Shown here: positions 27,016 through 34,405 of the stretch, piece by piece
How positions within the stretch are numbered: the stretch's first letter is position 1
How the letters are laid out: every line of letters begins with the position of its first letter
Source of the DNA: Fusobacterium sp.
GTDB taxonomy: Bacteria; Fusobacteriota; Fusobacteriia; Fusobacteriales; Fusobacteriaceae
DNA length: 64,000 nt
NCBI RefSeq assembly: GCF_032477075.1
Contig: NZ_JAWDXO010000001.1
Coordinates: 62,001-126,000, forward strand
Reading direction: 5' to 3'
The notes under the pieces: generated by a model
The model's input: only the letters and a program-made list of their open reading frames with translations
What the model was told of the DNA's origin: nothing
Databases searched by the model: none
Made by a program: the position numbers and the translations under genes

Positions 27016-28905
27016 TTATACTTCTACTGGAACTTTTTTCTTTTTAATAAGTCCAGTTGTAATGATATATATTCCAATAACTAATCCAATTATATCTGTT
27101 ATAGTTTCTGGAGCTATCATACAGAGTGCACCAATAAAGAGAATTCCTCTGTTAAATTTATTGAGTGGAGCTACCATATATCCTGAAATAGATCCTGCAA
27201 GAAGATATGTTCCAAAGAACAGAATAACTGTAGCTTTAGCAATTTCTCCTGGAGTTCCCATTAACAGAAGTTCTGGATTGTAAACAAATACAAATGGTAC
27301 CAAGAAAGCAACCAATGCATACATAAATCCTGTAAATCCTGTTTTTAAGGAATCTGCACCAGCTATTCCTGCAGCTGTATAAGAAGCAAGACATACTGGA
27401 GGAGTAATTTGAGCCATTATTCCAAAATAGAATACAAACATATTTGCAGATAATGGATTTACATTAAGCTTTATCAATACAGGTACAAAAAGTATATTTG
27501 ATACAAGGTAAGCAGCAACTGTAGGAAGAGCCATACCAAGAAGCATACATCCAAACATAGCTATTATAAGAGCTATACTTAAATGAGAAGTACCTATTTT
27601 AGCGATTATATTAGAGAATCTTGTAGCAAGTCCTGATTGAATAACAACACCAATGATTATTCCACAGGCAGCAGTAGGTATAGCAATGTTAGAAGCTTGC
27701 TTAACACCATCTACAGCAGTATTAGCTGTTGTTCCAAGAGATTGATAATATTTTCCACCTTTGTAGAATTTACTGAATAAATTACAAAGTAAAACTGTAA
27801 ATATACCAATCATTCCACTTCTCATCAGTGATTTTCCTGAGATAATATATACAACTAGAACAATTGCAGGAATTATCATATAGATTCTCTCAAGAAGAGG
27901 GTCTTTTATTTCGATAGTTACAGCTTCTTTATCAGAATCAATAGCTTCTTTTTTAGCCATGAATGTAACAAGGAAAAACACTGATCCATAATATGCAAGA
28001 GCTGGAATAATTGCTGCAAAAGCTACTGTTTTATATGGAACTCCAAGCATTTCTGCCATAATGAAAGCTCCTACTCCCATGATTGGAGGCATAATCTGTC
28101 CACCTGTAGAAGCAACAGCTTCAATAGCACCAGCCTGATGAGGTGCATATCCTACTTTCTTCATCATAGGAATAGTCATAACTCCAGTAGTAGATACATT
28201 GGCAACAGCACTTCCAGAGATCATTCCCATAAGTCCAGAAGAAATGATGGCAGCTTTTGCTGGTCCACCAGCACTTTTATTAGAAAATTTCATACCAAAG
28301 TCTATAAGGAGCTGACCTCCTCCACATTGAGAGAAAAATGCTCCAAATAGAATGAAGTAGAATAAACTTGTTGCAGAAGTATATAGAGGTGTTCCAAAAA
28401 TTCCTCCAGAACCAAGCATCATAGTTTCAGTAAAGCTTCTCATATTTGTACCTTTGAAGTACAATATTCCTGGACAGTACATTCCAAGCCAATCATATAT
28501 TATAAACAGAAGTATAAATATGAAAAGTATTTTTCCAAGAGTTCTACGAACAGCTTCAAGTAGGATTATTATACAAATAATAGTTGCCATTTTATCTAAA
28601 CTAGTTACAATATCTACATATTGCACTCTAACACTGAGACGAGGAAATTCAACTATTGTATAATAAAGTAAGAAGATAATACCTGCAAAAAATGGAATAT
28701 CTAATAGTTTCATCCATTTTTTTCCTGAATTTTTGTCAGCAGGATTTACTATAAAAATTACTAAAAGGGCTAAAATCAAGTGCAATGGATTTTGAAGCAT
28801 AGGGTCCAATGGTTTTATTAAAGCCAAATATAATTGAAATCCAATGAAGATGACAACAATTATATTTAGAATATAATTTCGTATATTATTAGAACTTTTT
28901 TCCAT
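27016..28905 (-). CDS. TRAP transporter fused permease subunit (TAXI type)
   Basis: A 629-residue inner-membrane protein joining the small DctQ-like and large DctM-like permease parts, as usual in TAXI-TRAP systems. About 16 or more hydrophobic segments are visible. Family stretches include ISGSAVANVSTTGVMTIPMMKKVGY, EAVASTGGQIMPPIMGVGAFIMAE and LGMALPTVAAYLV. It uses a sodium or proton gradient to import a carboxylate handed over by the TAXI binding protein encoded directly upstream. A 153-base AT-rich gap with no gene separates it from the FAD gene. Confidence 0.92.
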   Translation of the reverse strand: MEKSSNNIRNYILNIIVVIFIGFQLYLALIKPLDPMLQNPLHLILALLVIFIVNPADKNSGKKWMKLLDIPFFAGIIFLLYYTIVEFPRLSVRVQYVDIVTSLDKMATIICIIILLEAVRRTLGKILFIFILLFIIYDWLGMYCPGILYFKGTNMRSFTETMMLGSGGIFGTPLYTSATSLFYFILFGAFFSQCGGGQLLIDFGMKFSNKSAGGPAKAAIISSGLMGMISGSAVANVSTTGVMTIPMMKKVGYAPHQAGAIEAVASTGGQIMPPIMGVGAFIMAEMLGVPYKTVAFAAIIPALAYYGSVFFLVTFMAKKEAIDSDKEAVTIEIKDPLLERIYMIIPAIVLVVYIISGKSLMRSGMIGIFTVLLCNLFSKFYKGGKYYQSLGTTANTAVDGVKQASNIAIPTAACGIIIGVVIQSGLATRFSNIIAKIGTSHLSIALIIAMFGCMLLGMALPTVAAYLVSNILFVPVLIKLNVNPLSANMFVFYFGIMAQITPPVCLASYTAAGIAGADSLKTGFTGFMYALVAFLVPFVFVYNPELLLMGTPGEIAKATVILFFGTYLLAGSISGYMVAPLNKFNRGILFIGALCMIAPETITDIIGLVIGIYIITTGLIKKKKVPVEV

Positions 28906-28923
28906 TTTATCTCCTTTTTATAT

Positions 28924-28946
28924 AAGGGTGATCAAAGATCACCCTT
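28924..28946 (-). repeat. Perfect hairpin between TAXI binding protein and permease genes
   Basis: AAGGGTGATC and GATCACCCTT form a perfect 10-bp stem around a three-base loop. On the transcribed strand it is not followed by a T-tract. It may protect the upstream binding-protein message rather than terminate. Confidence 0.7.
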
Positions 28947-28970
28947 AGTATTATCACATTCAGTTAAATT

Positions 28971-29996
28971 TTATTTTAAATATCCTTTTTCTCTATAGTA
29001 TCTTTCTGCACCTGGATGTAATTTTACTCCAGTTTGAGCAGGAGTTCCTGCTGTTGCAGGATTAAAGTAAGATAAAGCTGCAAGCTGAGAAGCAAGCTCA
29101 TCCTTTCCTTCACAAAGAGATTTAGTTAAGATATAAGCTGTATCATCATCCATATTTTTATGAACTAAAATAACTTGTTGAGAACCAACAGATTTAATAA
29201 TATTTGTTTGTCCATTCCATGTATTAGCTTCAATATCAATATAATCAAATCCTGCATTTGCAAGTTTCTTCAAAGTATCTTGACTTAATTGAGGGAAATA
29301 CATAGCTTTAGTCATACAAAGTTCAGTAGTATTTGCCTGACCAGCTGCAACATGGTCAATAGTCATATCAGCTTTACCATCTTGAAGATAAATTTTTATA
29401 GCATCTCCACCTAGTAAATCAACACTTCCACCCCAAGATCTTATATCATCAAATGTAACACCAAAAGTTTCAAAAAGCTTAACTCCAGCTAGATTTCCAA
29501 GAGTACCAATTTTTTTGATAGCTATTCTTACTGGATATTTTTTTTCTACTAATTCTTCTACTGTTGTGATCCCAGTTTTATCAACAAATTCTTTTGTAAA
29601 TAAAACGTTTAAGAAGTCATGTCCTAATCCACCAGCAATAGCTGTTGTAGATTTTGTAGGTTCTTTTCCTAATATTCCAGATTCTTCAGACCATTTTGCA
29701 GGACCTGCATTACTCATTATAATGTCACATTGTTCATTTTCCAAAACTATTGGAGCTCCAACTCCACCAGGAGATTCAGTAGTAAGATCAATATTTGAAC
29801 CTTCAGGAAGCCCTTTTAAGAATACATTAGATATAGCAGATGCATATTGGTATGCTCCTGTTCCTACTTCTTGAGTTGCAAATGTTAAGTGTACTTTTTT
29901 TCCAGCTGCTGCCGTTGTTGCTGCATCTTCAGATTTTTTTTCACCACACGCTACAAATGTTCCGCATAAACATAACATTAATAACAATTTTTTCAT
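28971..29996 (-). CDS. TAXI family TRAP transporter solute-binding lipoprotein
   Basis: A 341-residue extracytoplasmic binding protein of the TAXI family. The signal is MKKLLLMLCLCGTFVAC, with Cys17 the probable lipidated residue (GEKKSE follows). Family motifs are FATQEVGTGAYQYASAISNVF, TTESPGGVGAPIVLENEQCDIIMSNAGPA and GGLGHDFLNVLFT. It delivers a carboxylated solute to the fused permease. TAXI ligands are mostly acidic; here the neighbours suggest a four-carbon or related sugar acid. Confidence 0.92.
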   Translation of the reverse strand: MKKLLLMLCLCGTFVACGEKKSEDAATTAAAGKKVHLTFATQEVGTGAYQYASAISNVFLKGLPEGSNIDLTTESPGGVGAPIVLENEQCDIIMSNAGPAKWSEESGILGKEPTKSTTAIAGGLGHDFLNVLFTKEFVDKTGITTVEELVEKKYPVRIAIKKIGTLGNLAGVKLFETFGVTFDDIRSWGGSVDLLGGDAIKIYLQDGKADMTIDHVAAGQANTTELCMTKAMYFPQLSQDTLKKLANAGFDYIDIEANTWNGQTNIIKSVGSQQVILVHKNMDDDTAYILTKSLCEGKDELASQLAALSYFNPATAGTPAQTGVKLHPGAERYYREKGYLK

Positions 29997-30018
29997 GATT
30001 TACCCCCAATTTTATATT

Positions 30019-31065
30019 TTATTTTATGTTGTTTTCTGCTAACTTGATTCCATAGTCTATTGCATTTATAAGGCTTAACTCATTTGCAGTTCCAGTTCCA
30101 GATTGATCAAAGGCAGTACCATGATCTACTGAACTTCTTATTATAGGAAGACCTAAAGTTATATTTACACCAGCAACTGCTTCCCATTTTTGATCTTTTT
30201 GATTATATACAAATCCTATAACTTTCAGAGGAATATGTCCTTGATCATGATACATAGCTACAACAATGTCATACCATCCTCCACGAGCTTTAGAGAAAAT
30301 AGTATCAGGAGGAATAGGACCTGTAACATTGATACCTTCCTGCTGAGCTTTTTCTATTGCAGGAATAATCTCATCTATTTCTTCTGTACCAAAAAGACCA
30401 TTTTCACCACAGTGAGGATTAAGTCCTGCCACTCCAATTTTAGGATTTTTTATTCCAAGTTTTTTACAAGCATCATCAGCTATTTTTATAACATCATATA
30501 CTCTTTCTTTTTTACATCTGTCACAAGCTTCTCTTAAAGATACATGTGTACTTACATGTACAACTCTTAAATTTTCATGTGCAAGCATCATTGTATATTT
30601 TTTTGTTTTTGTAAACTCAGCATAAATCTCAGTATGTCCTGAGTAATGATGTCCTGCAAGGTTTATAGATTCTTTATTAAGAGCATTTGTGATAGTAGCA
30701 TCTATTTCATTGTTTTGTGCTAATTCTATTACTTTTTTTACATATTGAAAAGCTGCATTTCCAGCTGCTTTTGACACTTTTCCAATTTCAAAGTCTTCAG
30801 GATTTACAATTCCCATATCATAGACATCTACAGTTCCATGCTGGAAAAGAGCATCTGATATATTTTTGATAGAATGAATTTTTAGATTAGTCAGCCCTGT
30901 ATATTCAATAGCTTTCTTCATTACTGAAGCATCTCCTATGATAACAGGTCTGCATCTGTCATAGATATCTTTGTTATTTAAAGCTTTAAGAGATATTTCA
31001 GGACCTATGCTTGCTGGATCTCCCATAGTGATTCCAATTATAGGTAGTTTGTTCAATTTTTTCAC
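30019..31065 (-). CDS. PdxA family 4-phosphate dehydrogenase (PdxA2-like)
   Basis: A 348-residue NAD-dependent, metal-dependent oxidative decarboxylase. IGITMGDPASIGPEI at the N-terminus, the YSGHTEIYAEFT and AMYHDQGHIPLKV metal-site segments and RSSVDHGTAFD near the C-terminus define the family. True PdxA works in vitamin B6 synthesis, but PdxA2 members next to DUF1537 kinases convert D-threonate 4-phosphate to dihydroxyacetone phosphate and CO2. The operon context strongly favours PdxA2. Spacing to the Fe-ADH gene is 4 bases. Confidence 0.88.
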   Translation of the reverse strand: MKKLNKLPIIGITMGDPASIGPEISLKALNNKDIYDRCRPVIIGDASVMKKAIEYTGLTNLKIHSIKNISDALFQHGTVDVYDMGIVNPEDFEIGKVSKAAGNAAFQYVKKVIELAQNNEIDATITNALNKESINLAGHHYSGHTEIYAEFTKTKKYTMMLAHENLRVVHVSTHVSLREACDRCKKERVYDVIKIADDACKKLGIKNPKIGVAGLNPHCGENGLFGTEEIDEIIPAIEKAQQEGINVTGPIPPDTIFSKARGGWYDIVVAMYHDQGHIPLKVIGFVYNQKDQKWEAVAGVNITLGLPIIRSSVDHGTAFDQSGTGTANELSLINAIDYGIKLAENNIK

Positions 31066-31069
31066 CTTC

Positions 31070-32227
31070 CTAATTTAAAACTTTTAAATAAATATTTTTA
31101 ATATCATCTAAACTAAGTTCCTTTAAGTTGTTTGAAAGTAGTCTAGTTACTTTACTTCCAGCTTCAACTAAGAAATCAAGATCATTAATAGTAACTCCAA
31201 AATCTTTTAAATTAACAGGAATTTCAGTTACCTTAACAATATCTTTTATTTCATCTATAATGTATTGAACTTTTTCTTCAGAAGTATTTTTACTCATATC
31301 TGGTCTTAAACGGTCACACATTCTTGAAAATTGTTCTAAGCAGGCATCTTTGTTAAATTCCATTACAGGCACCATCATTATTGCATTAGAAATTCCATGA
31401 GGAATATGATACTTTCCTCCCAATGGATAAGAAAGAGCATGAACTGCTGTAGTTCCTGATGAAGTTATTGCTATACCGCCATAAAAAGCTCCCATAAGCA
31501 TGTTTGTTTTTGCTTCCATATCATCTGGATTGAGATAAGCCTTTCTTATATTTTTGAATATAAGTTCTCCACCAGCCAGTGCATATAAATCACTGAAAGG
31601 ATTGGATTTTTTAGAAGTAAGACATTCTACACAATGAGCCAGAGCATCCACTCCAGTAGAAGCAATAAGTTTTTTAGGAAGTTTTTCTATCATTGCTGGA
31701 TCTAATATTACATAATCAGGAATAAGATTATTATTTACAATTCCTACTTTAAGTCCTTCTTCAGGAACAGAAACTATTGAATTACATGTTGCTTCTGAGC
31801 CAGTTCCGCAAGTTGTAGGTATCATTAAAGATTTTATCTGTTTATTTCCTTGAGATGGATCTTTTAAAAGATCTTTTACTGCATATGGAACATCTTTTAA
31901 AATTGAACATAATTTTGCAATATCCATTACACTTCCGCCGCCTACAGCTATAATAAAGTCGCTTTTATACTTATCTAATTCTTTCATAACCTTTTCTACA
32001 TCATGATAGCTAGGTTCAGTCGCCAGATCATCTATTATATTATAATTTACTTTAGTGTTTTTAACTTTTTCTACTATTACAGAAAAGAAATAGTTTTCTC
32101 TAACACCTTTATCAGTAAATATTATAATATTAGAAACTTTTTCTTTATTTAAAATAGTTTCAATATAATCTACACTTCCTAATCCGCTATAGACATTAGA
32201 AGGGATATTTAAATAATATGATTTCAT
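31070..32227 (-). CDS. Iron-containing alcohol dehydrogenase
   Basis: A 385-residue group III alcohol dehydrogenase using NAD(P)H. The nucleotide loop is IAVGGGSVMDIAK, and metal-site residues lie in GVDALAHCVECLTS and HALSYPLGGKYHIPHGISNAIMM. It is the first gene of the catabolic operon, behind a consensus promoter with an overlapping GntR operator. It probably interconverts a hydroxy acid or semialdehyde and a carbonyl in the pathway; 4-hydroxybutyrate-dehydrogenase-like activity is one possibility. Confidence 0.88.
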   Translation of the reverse strand: MKSYYLNIPSNVYSGLGSVDYIETILNKEKVSNIIIFTDKGVRENYFFSVIVEKVKNTKVNYNIIDDLATEPSYHDVEKVMKELDKYKSDFIIAVGGGSVMDIAKLCSILKDVPYAVKDLLKDPSQGNKQIKSLMIPTTCGTGSEATCNSIVSVPEEGLKVGIVNNNLIPDYVILDPAMIEKLPKKLIASTGVDALAHCVECLTSKKSNPFSDLYALAGGELIFKNIRKAYLNPDDMEAKTNMLMGAFYGGIAITSSGTTAVHALSYPLGGKYHIPHGISNAIMMVPVMEFNKDACLEQFSRMCDRLRPDMSKNTSEEKVQYIIDEIKDIVKVTEIPVNLKDFGVTINDLDFLVEAGSKVTRLLSNNLKELSLDDIKNIYLKVLN

Positions 32228-32268
32228 TTTTCCCCCTTGTAATTTTCAAAGAAAATACTTTTTGTTAA

Positions 32269-32279
32269 ATGTCGACAAT
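32269..32279. promoter_or_regulatory. Putative GntR operator at the catabolic operon
   Basis: ATGTCGACAAT is centred about 10-20 bases downstream of the -10 box of the Fe-ADH promoter. The 10-mer AAATGTCGAC recurs upstream of the gntR gene in inverted orientation. GTCGAC-centred palindromes are typical of FadR-subfamily operators. Confidence 0.6.
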
Positions 32280-32294
32280 CAACTTTCTACTTGA

Positions 32295-32323
32295 ATGATA
32301 ACTCTTAAAACTTAATTTGTCAA
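32295..32323 (-). promoter_or_regulatory. Promoter for the seven-gene catabolic operon
   Basis: Minus-strand TTGACA (32318-32323) and TATCAT (32295-32300) with 17 bases between them. The GTCGAC operator lies just downstream. Confidence 0.75.
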
Positions 32324-32421
32324 TAGAAAATAAAAAAATTATTCTGAAAAATTACAAAAAGGTTTTATATGAGTATGTTTATGCTTAAAAATGAATATAA
32401 GAATATAAAAACTAAGAATAT

Positions 32422-32461
32422 AAAAAGGGCTAAACTTTGTAAAATACAAGATTTAGTCCCT
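32422..32461 (-). terminator. Terminator after gntR
   Basis: On the minus strand AGGGACTAAA pairs with TTTAGCCCT (one bulge), followed by TTTTTATATT. It separates gntR from the catabolic operon promoter. Confidence 0.7.
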
Positions 32462-32474
32462 GATAGTATAACAA

Positions 32475-33155
32475 TTATATTTCATCACTTTTTAAAAGAT
32501 AATTAATAAGAACTTCTCCAGAATTCATTATATGATCTTTCATTTCTTTTTCTGCTTTTTCTTTATTCTTTTCTTTAATTAATTTTATAAGATTATCATG
32601 TACTCCATATTCAATAGAAAGACTTGAATTTATTAGCATATTATATTTTGACATTCTCATATAAAGTTTTGTCTGAAGAACAAAATTCTCTATTAATTTT
32701 TGAAGTTTTGTATGATTTGATCTTTGACAGATAAGACTGTGAAAAGCTACATCACAATTAATAAAATTTTCTATATCTTGTTTTTTTAGACTTTCTGTCA
32801 TAGTCTTAGAAAGAGATATCATAGCTTCTATATCTTCTGGCGTAAAATTATCTATAGCAAGTCTTACTGCCATTCCTTCTAAAAGAGCACGAAGTGAATA
32901 AGTTTCTTCTATACTTTTTTTATTTAGTGTAGCAACTGTTGCTCCTTTTTTAGGAATATATTCAACAATTCCTTGTGCTGCAAGCTCTCGTATGGCCTCT
33001 CTTATTGGAGCTCTGCTGATATTCATTTCAGTAGCAATAGTCTGTTCAATTATTTTTTCTCCTGATTTGAGTTCACCTGTAGCAATAGCTGTAATAATAG
33101 AATTTATTACTTCAACATATAAATTTGTATTAGTTATTGGCTTAAAAATACCCAT
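32475..33155 (-). CDS. GntR family transcriptional regulator (FadR/FCD subfamily)
   Basis: A 226-residue repressor-type regulator. The N-terminal winged helix-turn-helix (KIIEQTIATEMNISRAPIREAIRELAAQGIVEYIPKKGATV) is followed by an all-helical FCD ligand-binding domain (LRALLEGMAVRLA, FHSLICQRSNHTKL, DHIMNSG) that usually binds a carboxylate through a metal. The ATG at 33155 is preferred since GGAG lies six bases upstream. The ATG at 33167 sits only about ten bases from the -10 box and has no ribosome site. It probably controls the adjacent operon and itself through the shared GTCGAC sites. Confidence 0.9.
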   Translation of the reverse strand: MGIFKPITNTNLYVEVINSIITAIATGELKSGEKIIEQTIATEMNISRAPIREAIRELAAQGIVEYIPKKGATVATLNKKSIEETYSLRALLEGMAVRLAIDNFTPEDIEAMISLSKTMTESLKKQDIENFINCDVAFHSLICQRSNHTKLQKLIENFVLQTKLYMRMSKYNMLINSSLSIEYGVHDNLIKLIKEKNKEKAEKEMKDHIMNSGEVLINYLLKSDEI

Positions 33156-33175
33156 ATTCCTCTCCATTCTTGTAT

Positions 33176-33217
33176 ATTATAATCTTACTATTTTGTTGTT
33201 TGTAGAAAGTCGACATT
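33176..33217 (-). promoter_or_regulatory. gntR promoter region with second GTCGAC operator
   Basis: Minus-strand TATAAT at 33176-33181 lies just before the gntR start. AAGTCGACATT at 33207-33217 overlaps the expected -35 region, suggesting autoregulation. A good -35 is not visible. Confidence 0.5.
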
Positions 33218-33543
33218 TATATTTTTTTAAAAAAATTTGAAACATAAAAATATATTTTATTGTAAAAATCAATGATTTTTTAATTGAAATTTTAAAATTA
33301 TTGATATAAATTATTGTAACATTTTTTTGAATATCAATCAACTTAATTAAAAATTAAAAATTAAAATAACTATAGAACTATATAAAAGTAATAGAAATTT
33401 TTTTAATATTTTTAAATCAGTTAAAAAATGAATAATAAAGTAGTTTTTCTTAATTTTTTATTGTTTGGGATATTAAAATGAATTTAATTTTTTAGATTAA
33501 AAATAAAAACTAAAAAATTTTGATTTTAGATTTTTAAGAAAGA
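33218..33543. other. AT-rich divergent intergenic region, no gene seen
   Basis: About 320 bases between gntR and the MBL gene, almost entirely A and T. No open frame with a ribosome site, no repeat array and no RNA fold was recognised. It may supply upstream promoter elements. Confidence 0.6.
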
Positions 33544-33557
33544 TGGTATAATATATA
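33544..33557 (+). promoter_or_regulatory. Extended -10 promoter for the MBL hydrolase gene
   Basis: TGGTATAATATATA with TATAAT at 33547-33552, about 30 bases before the ATG and its AGGAGGAG site. Confidence 0.65.
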
Positions 33558-33582
33558 GTCGAAATTTAAAAGGAGGAGAAAT

Positions 33583-34296
33583 ATGAATATTTATTATATC
33601 TATCACAGCTGCTTTATAATTGAAAATTTAGAGTATGTTTTAATTTTTGATTATTATAAGACTCCAAGAAAGAAAAATCCCTTAATTAATATGGAAGACT
33701 TTATTATCAAGATGGATAAAAAAGTAATAGTTTTTTCTTCTCACGCACATGCTGATCATTTTAATCCTGAAATATTGAGATGGCAGGAGAAAAATCCGCA
33801 GATATCTTATGTACTTAGCAGTGATATAAAATTGAAAACGGTTCCTAACAGATGTTATATAGTTTCTGAAGGGAATGAAATCAAAATAGAAGGACTTGAT
33901 ATAAAAATGTATGGATCTACTGATGCTGGAGTATCTTTTTGGATAAAGATGGGAAATAAAGTTGTCTTTCATGCAGGAGATCTTAATTGGTGGTATTGGC
34001 CAGATGATACAAAAGAAGAAGAGGAATTTATGAAAAATTCTTTCCAAAAAGTAATAGAAGATATAAAGAAAAATAATGAAAAAATAAATATAGCTTTCTT
34101 TCCTGTTGATCCACGTTTAGAAGAGAATACTTTTTTGGGAGGAAAATATTTTGTTCAGGAACTCCACCCTGAAAATATTATCCCAATGCATTTTGGAAAA
34201 AGTTATAATGTAATAAAAGAATTTTGTAATGAGTTAAAAAGAACAGGAACTAAAGGTATAATAATAAGTGAATGTTTAGAAAAATTAGAGGTATAG
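33583..34296 (+). CDS. MBL-fold metallo-hydrolase
   Basis: A 237-residue metallo-beta-lactamase-fold protein. The metal motif HAHADH is at residues 54-59 (His54, His56, Asp58, His59), and later metal ligands fit VVFHAGDLNWW and IIPMHFGKS. The overall build resembles small UlaG/UPF0173-like hydrolases rather than lactamases, with no signal peptide. It appears monocistronic: it has its own extended -10 promoter and the next gene has another. The substrate is unknown. Confidence 0.85.
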   Translation: MNIYYIYHSCFIIENLEYVLIFDYYKTPRKKNPLINMEDFIIKMDKKVIVFSSHAHADHFNPEILRWQEKNPQISYVLSSDIKLKTVPNRCYIVSEGNEIKIEGLDIKMYGSTDAGVSFWIKMGNKVVFHAGDLNWWYWPDDTKEEEEFMKNSFQKVIEDIKKNNEKINIAFFPVDPRLEENTFLGGKYFVQELHPENIIPMHFGKSYNVIKEFCNELKRTGTKGIIISECLEKLEV

Positions 34297-34341
34297 TCTT
34301 TTTAAAAAAGCGCTAATTAGGATTTAGAAAAAATTTAAACA

Positions 34342-34370
34342 TTGATAAACCATATATTATTTGATATAAT
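34342..34370 (+). promoter_or_regulatory. Promoter for the SNF2 helicase gene
   Basis: TTGATA (34342-34347) and TATAAT (34365-34370) with an exact 17-base spacer and a TGA extended -10. Transcription would start near 34377, after the in-frame ATG at 34373. Confidence 0.75.
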
Positions 34371-34405
34371 ATATGTTAAATAAAATTATGATAAGGAAAA
34401 CGGGT

